A DNA stretch of 64,000 nt from Hesseltinella vesiculosa. Its lineage: Eukaryota > Mucoromycota > Mucoromycetes > Mucorales > Cunninghamellaceae. This document shows positions 43,285 to 56,800 of this stretch, in pieces; position 1 is the stretch's first letter; every line of letters begins with the position of its first letter. Location of the stretch: positions 310,001 to 374,000 of the forward strand of contig MCGT01000017.1 in the NCBI GenBank assembly GCA_002104935.1, written 5' to 3'. The notes below the pieces were generated by a model, which did not search any database, had not been told where the DNA came from, and saw nothing but the letters and a program-made list of their open reading frames with translations. The position numbers and the translations under genes were made by a program.

Positions 43285-46200
43285 ATGGCATTAGAGAAAC
43301 ATGTCACAGACTATATGATCGTCACTGGATCCACTTCTAGTGATGCTCTGGCATGTGCCGATGCTGTTGTCCATGGTAAGCCATGAAACAAATCAGAAAT
43401 CAAAGCCCTTACTTTTTTAATGACCTCACAGCCGTTGATCATGGCAACATTCAGCAAAACCTCTTGGAAATGATCCAAGCCATGGGCGAGTACCTGACCA
43501 ACGATGTTGACAGCGTTCGTGCCAAAGGTAACAGAACCTTGAGCCAAGTGCAGAATCTGACGAGTTGCCTTCTTTTCTTTAGCCATCGGACTGCTCTCAC
43601 ACACACTGAACAGCCTTGATCCCTCCAACTTTAACGAAACAGCCGGTACGCTTCATTACCATGCATTCATGATTCTGCTTCTCTTCATTCATTCCTCCTG
43701 TTTTTATTTTCTTTTCACTTCTCCAGTATCGGTGCTGACCAATTTTTATTGCGATCGACTGACGGACAGTGCAAGTGTTGGACCGCTTCTGGATGGCCTG
43801 GTTGCCTTGACCAGTTTTGCCGACTTCAACAGTGCCAATGCTGTCCAAGTAGCCAAGAGGTAAGGGTGACGGGAGAGTCAGCCATGGACTCACGCCCTAT
43901 TTTTTTTTTTTTTTCCCAAAAATAAGACTCCTAGAAAATGTCGAAGTCCAGCGCCAACCTCAGGCCACCCGCCACTTGGCCTATCGTGTCATCAAGAACT
44001 TGATCGACCATCAATGTGCTGGTGAGAGCCTCAACCTATTTCAAGAGAAGGCAGTAAACTCACCTGACCTCTTCATGATTATTAGCTCTGCGATCAATCA
44101 ACAACACATTTGTCTTTGGCTACTGCCGACTGATGGACGGCGAAAAGGACCCTCGCAACCTGATGCTCGCTTTTGAAATCATCCGCAGCATCATCGCCAA
44201 CTTTGACGTGTCAACCCACATCGAAGACCTATTCGAGGTCACCTTCTGCTACTTTCCCATCACCTTCAAGGCACCACCCGACGACCCCTATGGCATTTCT
44301 GCCGACGATCTCAAGACAAGCCTCCGCTCTTGCTTGGCTGCCACTCCCCACTTTGCAAAATTCGCAGTGCCTCTGATCTTGGAAAAGCTGACATCGACTT
44401 CAGGAAGCGCCAAAAAGGACGCCATGGAAACCCTGGGCATGTGTGCGCCTGTGTACGGCGCCGCCGCCCTGATGCCTACCATCCACGACCTGCTGGACGC
44501 CCTCAAAATCGAAATTTTCCACGCTTCCGACCAGACCTTGGAAGACACCGCCGTCGACAGCTTGCACCGCTTGGTCAGCGCCATTTGTCCGGACGGCCCC
44601 ATCTCCCACGTCCAAGCCGCCTCGGACGATCCTTTTATTCGCGCTGTCAAACCTCTCATGGACGAATGCACCAACAACCTCAAGGACGCTGACGCCAAAA
44701 ATCTCAAGCAAACTGGCAGCATCTTGCGTGCCATGGCTTCCGCTTCCGGTAAATCCCTGCCTAAACCAGACAGGAACACAGAAATATAACCTCTACCGCT
44801 CTTTTCTTCCTCTTCTGCTGACGTGCTTAGATTACGCTTGCCGCAACATCATCAATGCCATCCTGCCCTTGGTCTTACACAGCTATCAAAACACTGACCT
44901 GGCGACGCGCAAAAAAGCGATGCTGGATATCCTCTTGGAATTCTTTGAAGCCAGCCGCATCGTGTATGGCGCCAAAGGGGATAATGGTAAGCGTATGCTG
45001 ATGCATCTTTGAAGCCAAGCTGATCTTGATGCCAATTTTTTTTTTCCGCGAAAAAGTCCACCATGGCCAGCGTTCACCTCTGTATTCGCAAAAGGACCGC
45101 TACTTTGGTATGTTTGAAACAGCATTGATGGCATCCAACGAATACAATAACCTGCGCTTGTGCGGTCTCCACGGGCTTAAACTGATGATTCTCCATGCCG
45201 ATTACCTGTCAGCCAACGAGGCAAGTGACATCCCCCGAAGAGGCTGGACCCTGAAGAGGCTGGAAATCACGCTGATCTAATTTTTAATTTTCTTTCAATA
45301 GGTTGTGCTCGCCATCCAGTCTTTCAACAAGATCTTGCTAGACGAAACTGACCCCGATCTTCGCTCTGCCGCTCTCAACTCTCTCGAAACAATGACCCAC
45401 ATCGAACCTATGGCTCTTGCTGATCAGACCGTACCTGCATTGATCAACCATTTGCCCCAGAGTGCCACGGATAAACAACTCATCAGCTATCCTCAGCTAC
45501 TTTACGCCTTGAAAACGCTCTGCCCTGAACCTGCCCTGTTCAAAACCGCCCTCCCATTTTTGCTAGAAAAATTGGATCACGTGTGTGACAATGGTAAGAT
45601 ACCGACGATGGCCGTGTTTTCAAAGACGCGTCTGACGATCTCTGTTCTTGACGCCCGTAGACGACAACCAGTTGTATGCCCAGGCAATCATGAACACCTT
45701 TCTGGACATCATATATATCAAAGCTACCAAAAACCACAGTGACCTGGTGCCTAGCTTTGATGCATTGGTCTGGCATATGATCACCAAGGTCATCGATGCT
45801 TCCCTGACCGGCAATGGCTCCAACGTTCTCCTGGCTCCTGATATGCTTGATACCATCTCTATGACGGCTGCTGCCATTTTCCAGCAAATGGATTCCACGT
45901 AAATACGCCAACATGATGATCGTACCCAATGTCTGCTCACTCGTTTCGTCCTCCCTCCTAGAATACAAAAGGAAAACATCGACAAGCTCTTCAAGGTCTA
46001 CATCCAAGGCGATATTGACATGATTGGGCTCCAGTCTGCCACCCCGTACACCCCTCTCAAGGTAAAGACCGTAGGATACAAGGGCTTCTTCTTATCTTTT
46101 TTTTTTTTCGCCTGCTAATCTAGTCTGATGCCTCGGACGCTCAACATTCAACGACGCATATCTTTGCGGCACTGGTCTCGTCTCTGCGAAAGGATGTAAG

Positions 46201-47551
46201 TATCGCATGGCTGGCCTGATGGCAGATCCGACTAAACATGCTATTTATTTCATAGGTGGATATCCCGGTGGCTTCGACGTTTGCCTTTTTAAATGAAATG
46301 GTAGCCTTGGCAATCAAATCAGAAAACCCCATTTTGCTCAAATCAGTGACACGCATTGTGGGATCGCTCTTGAACAAGCAAAAACAAGGTAAGATTTTGC
46401 CAGTCGAACTAGGAGCTTCCAACGTGACCGGTTTTCCCTCTCATTGACCAGATACCGAAGTCACGGAATACATCGAAACGGCCACAAAGCAGCTACAAGT
46501 CATCATTGAGCAGGACGCCGCCTTTACTGTTGGCAATCAAGGCCAGAATTCGCTGATGGTATACGCTTGGGTAAGTCTTCTTTTTTAAGCGACACAACTG
46601 CTGACGGGCAACTCTCTTTTTTTTTTATTTTTGGCCTCGGTGCTCTGGATCGCATAGATCACCAAGGCATTGATTATGAAGGGGCAAGCGCTTGGCTATC
46701 AATTGACTGACAAACTTATTGAATGGTGTGCTGCCTCGCTCAAGCACATGCAAGTGCCCGAGGCTTTTGATGTGCTGCTGGATGAAGACCACCTTGCCTT
46801 GAACAAGGCCTGTTTTGCAACTGTCTCCGTATGTTCAAACCAAAAAGACGGGGAGCATAAGCTTCTAATCTAACACACTCTTTGTTTCATTCAGATCCTG
46901 TACCGCCAGCGACTCTTCAGCTACTGTCTACCCAAGCTACTAAAATGCATCCAGGAAAACTCGGATGGTAATGGCACCTCCCCTTTCTTTTTTGAATAAT
47001 ATGTGGACCATCCTATTGACCCTCTTGCTTTACAGATATCAAACACAACTATTTGATTGCACTGTCCTACCTGTTGAAGAACGTTCCCAAGCAAATCCTC
47101 CTGAATGAACTACCTCCGGTAAGACACTTCCGAGCCTCTCCTCGGCACACACACCCGCTTTGTCCGCAGCTCATTTATTTTCTCCTTGTAGCTTGTTCCT
47201 TTGATGATTTTGGCTCTGTCCTTGCCAGACGCGACGCTCAAGGTAGCCACGCTAGAATCGTTCACCATGGCAGCCACAGAAGCCCCTGATGTGATTGCTG
47301 TCAACATCCAGTCACTCCTTCCTGCTCTGCTAAATATGCTCGATACCAGCAAGGAAAGCAATCCTATGAATGTGCGCGTGGCAGCCCTTAAATGTCTAGC
47401 CCAACTGGCCACGAGTCTGTCCCGGGACGTGGCACTACCCCACGCTCATTTTGTTACCAAGCAACTGGCCAGGTCGTTGGATGATCGCAAGCGATTGGTT
47501 CGACGAGAAGCAGTGGATTGCCGTGCCAAATGGTTTGCCATCATCAGCTAG
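43285..47551 (+). CDS. MMS19: MMS19/Met18, cytosolic Fe-S targeting factor
   Basis: About 16 exons from ATG 43285 (MALEKHVTDYMIVTGS), encoding roughly 1,000 residues of HEAT-type helical repeats. The N-terminal domain is recognisable from LLDGLVALTSFADFN, TRHLAYRVIKNLIDHQ, RLMDGEKDPRNLMLAFEIIRSI, LFEVTFCYFPITFKAPPDDPYGI and LKTSLRSCLAATPHFAKFAVPLILEKL. The C-terminal HEAT region ends with QLARSLDDRKRLVRREAVDCR-KWF, the typical MMS19 close. MMS19 works in the cytosolic iron-sulfur assembly (CIA) targeting complex with CIAO1 and MIP18. It delivers Fe-S clusters to XPD, DNA polymerases and other repair and replication enzymes. Exon borders between 44.8 and 47.2 kb were placed by frame continuity and are approximate. 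Confidence 0.93.
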
Positions 47552-48621
47552 ACTTTTTCCCCTGTACAATCTTCCTTTTTTTTTAAATAAAAAATAATCA
47601 ACGTTTTGCAATCTCTTCACTGGTATCAAATTGTGAGCATTTTTTTTTTCTTTACTGATGCCTGTCCCGGCCAACTTGGTCACATACCCACCCACCCAAG
47701 AAATGGCCTAGCCATAATTCGACCTCCGCCGACGCGGCTCCATTGTTGCCAACTTGCATGATGAGAAGAAAGGGAAATATGCAACCTGATCGACAACAAA
47801 ATGCCCATAACATTTGTAATGAGTCAAGAGCAACGACAGGCAAAACAATAGGGCCTTTGGATGAGTCGGTGCCGAGCAAGGGATGCAAACAAAATGGGGT
47901 TTTCCTAGAAAAATGCTGGGCAGCTTTGATTAGCTGTGCTCCTAGCTCGGCACCACGTGGTATACAAGGTTTTTTAATTGTTCGCACTGTAGCTCATCAT
48001 AGGCTACCTGTGTGCCAAATTTGGAGCGAATTGAGGGAGGGTCATGTTGTTTTGATAAATGGAGGATTTTGGCCTGGTCCGAAGGAAATCCTTCCTACCT
48101 CATTTTTTTAAAAAAAAAGAAAATGCCATTTTGCACTTTTCAGTGAATGGATCGACGTGTAATTTTGCATGTTGCCATGTTCTCATGCAACAAATTGATA
48201 GTAAGATAATTAGGTGAATCGGTGATGGTCTCCCAGCCAATTCGTTGCACGGTTAGTTTTTCCGTCGTTTCCCCAGCTAAAAAACTGAAGAAAAATGAGA
48301 ACCACCACGATTCAAGCGCCGCCGCCCGCTTTGGTGGTTGAGGGGCGGGCAACGAATCAAATTCATGCTGGCAACCGCCCCCCCTTTCTTCCTGTTCTTT
48401 GTTTTTTTTTTTTTTTGACCCATGGCCACGCAAGGCTGACAACAAAGAGACCAAGATGCTCTGAAACATGCTATTCCTGGTAAGACGCGGTTCTATTGAT
48501 AGAATCTACATTTTGTCGCATCCATTCCCCTTTTATAATCAGCCTTTTTTTGCTCTATATACCTTTTACTTGCCATTGCTCATCGCCAACGTTTATTTTT
48601 TTTTTTTTTATACTTTTCTTT
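47552..48621. other. Intergenic region, about 1.1 kb
   Basis: It lies between MMS19 and the large unknown gene. It has T/A tracts (47577, 47641, 48107, 48400) and TTGCAT-GTTGCC ... ATGCAA near 48166-48189. Open frames on the minus strand (47652-47987, 48140-48469) show no domain. No gene supported. Confidence 0.45.
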
Positions 48622-51600
48622 ATGCATGATCTAACTGATCCCCTTGAAATGTCTAGTTCTACACCTGTAGCATCGGTCAGCTGGTTCCTTCCGACTTGGG
48701 ACCCATATAAAAGTATTGCCGAAAACCTCTCCAACTACTTTAACCGCCTGTTGGTGACCACTGCCTATGACAGCAACGGCAAAGGGTCAGCTCGGCTGCT
48801 GGTCAGCCTTTGTATCACTATGATGGTTATGATTCTTTTTCAACGGTATCGTTTTCTCCCATTGGATGGTGGTCGGCGGTGCTGGCTGAGTACTCATGTG
48901 CGAGCTGCAACTGGCAGATTCCCCAAATGGATTATTTTCCACCTATTTACCTGGTTGATCCGGCCCTGTATCATTCCTGCTGCTAAGCTATGTTTTATCA
49001 TTGGTAAATATGTCATTAACCTCCTTCCTGATAACTCACGACTCATTTTTAGCAGACGGAATTATTGTTTACGGCCGTTTCCCGTTTGCTTGGTTCCCTA
49101 GTGCAGATTTCCCATCCTTTGAATGGCTCGTTGAATCCTGTATTGCAACTGCTGGTGATTGTTTTCTCTCTGATGTTGGTATTTCATGCATCCTATTTTA
49201 TTCCACCATCTGCAGAGTAGCACTGGCCGATGTCCTGGTCATGGCGTATCTCAGTCACCTGCGCCAATCCCTATGTAGTGCACTGGTTCTCAGCGTGCAA
49301 CTCTGTTGGAAGTATGCGCTCTGTTTTGCTCATACTATGATCGCCATTCTCCAAGCTACTTGGTTTGCCATTGAACTGATCCTCCACGTCATTTATGATA
49401 GGTTCTGTTATAAAGAACGCATGGTATTGTAAACTGCATCACAAAAAAATTACAGGGGCGCTATATATATATGCTTCTTCTAGTTTGATCCCTATGGATA
49501 CTTTATTGGTGAAAATGACTGTCTGCACGGTGATGAAGATGATGGCTGTTGCTCCAGCTCTTCGATCGAAATAGCCAGCTCCAGAACGTACGCTACACCC
49601 CATCTGGCTGACATATCGGTGTACAAATTGCCCATACGCCTTGGTCCCGCTGGTACCTTGCTTGTTCGCAATAGCTGTCCGAGAGCATCACCCATGACCG
49701 CTGCTACCAATAATGACGAAGATGAAAATGCCGCTCTTTTCCGGCTAGCCTCCTGTCATGTTTCGTTCGATCCAACGATTGCCATTGTCACCAACATTCA
49801 CACAGAATACCGTCGCCACCCACCTAGCAGGAAGATTGGTCAAATGGCTCCAGCTCTTACTCACGAGGCAGCACTTCATACTGTTATACCCACTGTTCAC
49901 ATACCAACAATACTCACTGCCAATCCTCAATTTCCCACCGGGCCTCGTCATACTGGCGCTCCTCTCCTCCGAAAACGCAGAGCTTCAGCTACTGACGATA
50001 CGCCAAGGTATCGTGAAACCATCCCTCTTCGCATCACTGCATCTGCGTCCATTGGGCTGTCACGTGTTGACCGGCCACTTTCTTTGAACGGATTGCTTCT
50101 CGATCGACTTTATACAGGCCATACCCTGTATCAGCTGCGTGCCAAGGGACATGCGCGATTTGGCCGACCTACCACGCAGCCTATATCTAGTCAATTTGCC
50201 ATTTTCCGTCATCTTTATGGCCGCTCCTCTGCTCGTAAAAATTGGCTGGGGCAATTTGCCATGGCTCAGTCCCTTCATGTCCAGCATTCCGCGCAGCAAC
50301 GGGCTCCTGGCAACCAGCCGCCAACCTCGGAACTTCCAGTCATAACTCCCTTTGATGGCACTGGATACGCGTTGCTACCTGCAAATAAGGAGACGAGCCA
50401 GCCACTCGCTCATCCGTCGCCCTTTCTTTCAAAGCTTGACTCTGTTGAGGAAGCGGTGCCTTGGGTGGCTGATGTCTGCTCTGTAGTGACCGTCAAGACC
50501 CACGCAACGACATCGGAAGATGACACTGATACTCTCGCTACTGCCCTTGCAAAGGTGTCCATCAGCCCAATCGATCGCTTATTTGGTGATCCTCTTCTAT
50601 CCACCAGCCCTGTCCCTGACGATGAAGTTGACAGTTGTTTAGGGGTTGCCTTTGCTCATGTATCCATCACCCCGGCCGAAACAGCCGCCTTTACTGGTGA
50701 CCCTAGGCCAGCTCAATCAGAGTACCCAGACGACTCCCCAGAACGGAAACGGGGTCATATCAAACGTCACCCTTCTGGCTCTTCCGACACCTCGTTCGAG
50801 CGGCAACAATCAAAATCTCATCGCCGCTCTAAACAATCTTCCAAGACACAGAGAAAACTAGACCTGTGTCAAGCTAGAACTACCGAGTCTGGCTCTGATG
50901 CTCGTGCTGATGCCGACACTGATTCTGATGCCCAGATCAACCCGACGAAGCAGATTGGCCGTCCTGTCGCTAGTCGAGCTCTCCGTACACCAATCTCCAG
51001 CTCTGAACACTCATCTGCTGCAGATTCTCCCAAAGCTCCTTGTACTCCAGCCGTGGCCACTTCCCGTGTCACCCGCTCTCCAGCAGTTGCTTCCTCGCCC
51101 AAGTCAGCCAAGTCACGAAAGGGCAAAGAGACGGCCGTTGATCCCGTCTCCGATGACGACATGCCTTCTCCACGCTACTTCCCACGGTCCCAAGCTCGTT
51201 TCCTCGGCAGAACGACTAGACCCCTACGTCAGGGGTGTGGCTGCGCTGATTTCTTCGGCTCACCTGGTTCACCCGATTACCAGGAGACCCCTGACAACCT
51301 TGGCTCGTTCGCCGCCCAAAGGCAAACTATCCACACGCTTCCGGCTGACAATTGCCGCCCGTTGGACCCACCTCCCACTCGACGCATCGACCCAAGCCAG
51401 CCAGACAACCATGCATCCCATCCGCCCGAACCACCGATCACAAGGATCATTCCCACCGTGGTCCAGGTCATCTGTGGTCCGCAACAAGCTGCACCTAATC
51501 TAGCCTTTGGTCCAACTGGCACATCCCACCCACTTCAGCCTCAACCAACACCCTTTAGCGAGCCTCAGCCATCCGTTCTACCGTATGCCCCACCCCAAAC

Positions 51601-53120
51601 AATCGACATGTTTCTTCAGCTCGTACAACAGCTACTGCATCTCAATTCTACTCTAATGCCTTCCAGGGTACCACTACAAGAAACACAAGCGACGAAAGCT
51701 GTCAATGACCCCATTGATAGTTCTATGTCCTTTGATCACGACATGGATGATGCGCCTGCTCAATCAGTAGCTGATCCTACAGCAGCTTCTGAGACAGTAA
51801 ATATCGACACAGACATGCAGCTTGATCCTGTATGGGTTGGTCCAGAATCAGTAAGCCTTTAGTAAAAAAAAAAAAAAAAAAAAACCTCGGCAACACTCTT
51901 TACCCCCCATTTTTTAATTTCTCTTTTTCGTAGCATGAACCATCACATTCTATGGATACGCTGGCAACTACGCCTTTTGAAGTCTCGCAACAACCAATGC
52001 CAAGCACCGCCCCGTGTCCAAGACCAATAGAGCCATCGAAAAGGGAGATGGTAAAGTAAAATGGGAAAACAGGGAAAGACTGCCAGCCTGTCTCTAATTT
52101 TTTGTTAGGCTGAAGACCATCCCCTGGGCGAATCTCGTAGAAAGCGGTCCCGACGTAAGCCAAAAGTGCCTAGTAGAGAAGATCTTCCAAACAGCGACAG
52201 GCCACCACCTTCCAATGATGATGGACAGTGTCTTATGTACTACGACAACGGCGCCTCTCCATCTGGCACTCATAGCCCTCTCCCTTTTGGTAATAGTAGA
52301 TCTCCTTCTGGTAGGCCCCGTCAAGATGGCAGTATTGCGGCAGACGTAAGCTTGGAAGAAAAAGCGGACAAATGCGTAACCTCTTTAAATATTAGGCGTC
52401 CAAGCCTGTACACCATCCCTTGATCGTTGTTAAGCGACCTGCATTTATCGCCCGTGATCATGCCATACGTAAGCTGAAAGAAGGGCGAGAAAATGGTTGT
52501 TTCATAAATAACACAAAGGCTTACCTTGTTTCTTGAGCAGGGCCACGAGCACAGAGCCTCAAATACCTTGTGCACCCAATACGACTTCTCAACTGTCGTG
52601 AGACTCGCCATCAATCATGGATATCCTGTAATATATAAGAAGAGCAGCCCCTTTGTTGCGACGAGGATTCAATTTTTTTTTATATGCACTCAGGCCGTTG
52701 GATTGGTCCTGGTCATGGTCGTTATCGACTTCGGGCCCACCGTTTGATCAATGGCCGCAGAACACAGCATCAACTCTTTCAATTCCGGGTACGCAGAACA
52801 CCAAAGAACCACCACAAAGCGTACGCTCATTTTTTTTTCTTGAGCGCTTTCGCCGAGCGCGAGAAAATGCCAGGGTTACGCTAATTTTTTTTACCATTCC
52901 TTTGCACTTTAGAAAAATAAATTTGCAATTGCACTGATATCATTTCTTTCTATTCTTTTCTTTTTTTTTTTTTTTTTCGTCCGTTGAAACGCTTGCAGCT
53001 TGCTTGGATCCTAGTATGATTCATGCAAAAAAGAAGCTCCGATTTGCAGATAGCTGGTCCACGGCAACAGCAACAGCAGCCACGCGTCAGACCACTGACA
53101 CATTGGCTCTTTCTCGGTAA
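48622..53120 (+). CDS. Large unknown protein: hydrophobic N-terminus, long disordered tail
   Basis: Candidate start ATG 48622 (MHDLTDPLEMSSSTP); an in-frame ATG at 48649 is an alternative. Exon 1 (to about 48999) and exon 2 (about 49051-49422) encode some 250 residues with hydrophobic helices: LLVSLCITMMVMILF, WIIFHLFTWLIRPCIIPAAKLC, and VLVMAYLSHLRQSLCSALVLSV leading to FAHTMIAILQATWFAIELILHVIYD. Exon 3 (about 49486 to about 51850) is a single open stretch of nearly 790 codons, acidic at first (HGDEDDGCCSSSS) then rich in Pro, Ser, Thr. It contains basic patches (PERKRGHIKRH, SHRRSKQSSKTQRK) and two similar segments near 50540 and 50650. Short 3' exons carry a nuclear-signal-like RRKRSRRKPK (about 52140). 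The C-terminus is unclear: frames permit an end near 53015 or 53120. I do not recognise any domain. Membrane-bound with basic patches could mean nuclear envelope; that is inference. Confidence 0.6.
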
Positions 53121-53880
53121 CAAATAGAAAGGGATGCTTTCTTCAGAGACTCGCGAGTTGCAAGAAACACTTTTGACAGCTCAGGTCGTCGCTCGACAGC
53201 AGTCTGGGTGTCATTTCTTCACATGGCTCAACATGCTCATACTTGGTTCATACGATATCCGCTGATTGGATTGTCGTAAGCCATGGAGAACTGGCAGGAA
53301 CCAGCTCTCCGTCGACATGACCCCGAGGGTCTACTGGTGAGATTGCAGGAAGACAGAGTAAAAAAAGGCAACAAAAAAGAGAAAGGTGAAAATGGAGGAG
53401 ATGCGACCAGAAAAGGTAAGAAAAGAGGCACGTGTTCTCATTTTTTTTTTATTCGCACTCGTTCGGGGTTTGATTCCCAGTCGCACACCTCCGAGCCGAC
53501 GATCCATGATGCTTGGCATCACTCTGTGCAACTGTGTTTGGACATTCAATAACGGTTTCATAATAAATGCACTTGCTGAAGTTATAGTCAAGGTAACCAG
53601 CAACGTTAACAAATTCGGGCAGCTGCCAGGCTTACTCACGTCGTCAAAAAAACGTTGTATCCAAAAAGAAAAAATTAGTGCATGGGGCAGAAAAGGGGAA
53701 AAACGGAAATGAGTGTCCGGCCGGTGTCCGATTTTTTTTTTCTCTTGTTTTCTGCTTACCATTCTCTTTTTGAATTTGCTATTTTTTTTTTTTCATTGGT
53801 AGATCTCTTAGTGATCTAACCACGTTATTTCCTGTTGCATCCTACTGATATCCTTGCGCTATCGCCCATCTCCAAGCAAC
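53121..53880. other. Intergenic region before tricalbin
   Basis: About 760 bp with A/T tracts. A T-arm-like GGGGTTTGATTCCC at 53463 was examined and rejected as a tRNA. Some pieces may be UTR of the preceding gene. No other gene seen. Confidence 0.4.
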
Positions 53881-56800
53881 ATGGCTGACTCTGGAAGCCA
53901 TTATTCAAGCCAGCGTCGAGTCAATCACATGCAAGATGCCATGAGCCCGCCGCCCACTACGTCAACCTCATCAACTACACAACGCACATTCGACGTCCAT
54001 GAACCAGCGGCTGGTGACGATGATTCCGATTCTATCTTTGTTCGCGAGCCTAGCCTTGCCTCTTTGTCTTTGGCATCCAACGATGAAAAACATGGCCATA
54101 TTCGTCCGCGCGATCTTTTACCAGACTTTCGCAACATTGGCCACCAGCATCACGGTATCCAGACTGAACTTGGCACATGCAATGCGCAAGACATTATCCA
54201 CGCCCTTCAGCTGGCTCAGCAAAAGCCGACGGATATTGAACTTAAGCAGCCTGACGTGACTGACCAAACAAGCCCACCACAACAGCGTATCCCTGAATGG
54301 TACCGCGTCGGCTGGACCGCCTTTTCTGAAATGGAAAACCCTGGTGGCTCACTCAACATACTTGCCACCGAGCACCAGCCTTTGAATGACGTCGACGCCG
54401 CATTTGATTTCGTCTGGCACTCGCTTTGGCTGCAGCAAACTGGCGCTATTTTTGTTATCGGCATCACCGCTTGGCTGTTGGCTCGTGTCGGTGGTGGCTG
54501 GATTGTGTTTTTGCTCCTGCTGACCTTCATCAGTAAGCTATGAAACAAAGAAATGAGTTACTTAAAAGCCCATCTTTTGAATAGTCACCTACTACTATCG
54601 AAGTGTGACGCGATTTCGCTTGAGCACTGGCGATGACATCAAAAGGAACCTTTGCAGCAATTTTCACGTGGACCAAGAGGCGGAGAAGGTGGAATGGCTC
54701 AACAGTTTCTTGCACAACTTTTGGCTGATTTTCGAACCGGTGCTGTCGGCTTATGTCGTGGAGAACCTTGATACCTACCTAGTGGACTACCTACCTTCGT
54801 TTTTAGATTCGGTGCGCTTGACCACTTTTACTCTTGGAAACAAACCGTTCAAAGTTGATAGCGTACGCATGCTTGACGCCCAAGCCAATGTTGTGGTATG
54901 ACCTCGCGTTTTTTCCTGCCAAATGCCTATAAAAGGTGCCGATGAATCAGCTAACCTTTTTTTTTTTTTTTTTTTTTGAACAGTGCATGGATTGGATCGT
55001 CTCTTTTGAACCCAATGATACCATCGGCATGACAAAAAAGGAACTGGAAGATCAAGTCTCACCCAAGGTGCAATTACAAATCCGCCTCGGTAAAGGCTTT
55101 GTGGGTGCCGCCTTTCCAGTGCTGGTCGAAAACATGAGCTTCCACGGCCACTTGCGAATCAAGATCCAGTTCATCAGCAAGTTCCCACACATCAAGATCG
55201 TCGAGGCTTGCTTTATGGAAAAGCCGGAATTTGATTATGTCCTGAAACCCCTCGGTGGCGATACCATCGGCTTTGATGTCAACAAAGTATGAAGAACAAA
55301 AAAAAAAAAAGTAGAAAAAATGCGCGTTTGACTGCAAGCTGACAAGAACCCTTAGATCCCAGGTCTGCAAGGCTTTGTACGTGAGCAAGCCCATGCCATC
55401 CTCGGCCCAATGTTTTATTACCCCAATGTATTTTCGTATGACATTGAAAAGTTCTTCTCTGGTGAACTTGATATTAGTAAGTCCTCCTACCTATTCAGCA
55501 ACGAACCACTCATCCGTCCCTCTCTTCCAGGCCAAGCCAATGGCGTCCTTGCAGTGACGGTGTACTCAGCATCTAGTGTCAAAGCTAGCGATGTGCCCGG
55601 CGGCCATGGCAACATGTCCCTCCGCTTTTACTTGGACAAGGCTCAGGAACTCGCACGCACAAGCACAGCCCACAACTCCCTTGAACCCGCCTGGAACGAA
55701 ACGCACTTTTTGCTCTTGAACAACCTGAACGCTAAACTCACTCTGGAGCTACGAAATGAATCTGGCAATGCTCTCAAGGACAGCCGTGTTGCGCGTGGCC
55801 ATTTCGATCTCAATGAACTGCTTGAAGAAGAAGACTATGCTGCCGAAGGAGTGTAGGGCGACCAACCAGAACTCAACTTTGTCGCTAAACCCCCCCTTTT
55901 TTTACGTGCATGATATTAGGGACATGGATCTTTTACGAAAAGGCCGACGCATTACTTCCTGTCATGTGGATATGAAATATTTGCCAGTATCCAAGCCAAC
56001 CGAATTGGATGACGGTACCATCGAACCAGCTGTTGACTCCAGTAAGATGAGAGAAGCCCCCACTGGGAAGCATGGCTCATACTCAGATTCAACCCAAACT
56101 CCTCCTCTTTAGATTCTGGCGTGCTGCGCTTTACTGTCCATGAATGCCGAAATCTGCGCTCAGGCAAGTCGATCCCCAACCCGTATGCCATTGTCAAGGT
56201 GAATGGCGTAGAAAAGATCAAAACGCCAACTTTCAAACGCACAGACACCCCCAAATTTGAACGATCTGGCGAAGTAGTGGTACTGGACCGCACCCAAGTC
56301 AAGGTCACTGTAACAATGATGAACAGTGTCGATTTTGCAGAAGATGTTTGCCTAGGCACGTGGTCGTCGGACCTGGTGTCCATCATGCAAGACCAGGCAA
56401 AAAATGGATGCTGGTGGGATCTGCAATCAGTGTCGCCCTCCAGCGGCCCAAGTCGCCCACGTATCCGATTTAGCGTGCAATGGAAACCCGTCGACATGTC
56501 GAGTTTGATTACAGCCAGCAGCCTCTCAGGAGCAAGTCATTATCGTAAGTTTATCTGGGCTCGTACCACAAGGATGAGAACTGACTAACTCCTATTTTTT
56601 ATTATTATTATTATTTATTCTTGTGGTTGCATGATAACAGGCGAACCCATCGGTATGGTGCGACTGTCCTTGTGGGAAGCTCGCGATCTCTTGAATGTGG
56701 AAGGTGTCACTGGCGGTAAATCAGACCCATATGTGCGCGTCATGGCTGGCTCGCAATCACGAGCAAGGACACAAGTCATTGAAAATAATCTGTTCCCTGA

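Noticed and set aside
47652..47987. Minus-strand open frame after MMS19
   Set aside because: Lacks any domain, ATG context or splice support; probably 3' UTR antisense.
49758..50087. Alternative 109-codon plus frame inside the large orphan
   Set aside because: It overlaps the 750-codon main frame, which is far longer and continuous with the flanking exons.
52684..52940. Two long overlapping frames near the end of the large orphan
   Set aside because: Not rejected as coding, but neither frame could be preferred: one continues the splice phase yet meets a stop soon after, the other looks more like the rest of the protein but needs a different phase. Left as an uncertain C-terminus.
53400..53485. 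T-arm-like sequence GGGGTTTGATTCCC suggesting a tRNA
   Set aside because: The T stem has a mismatch, the acceptor stem pairs at only five of seven positions and no D or anticodon arm can be folded.
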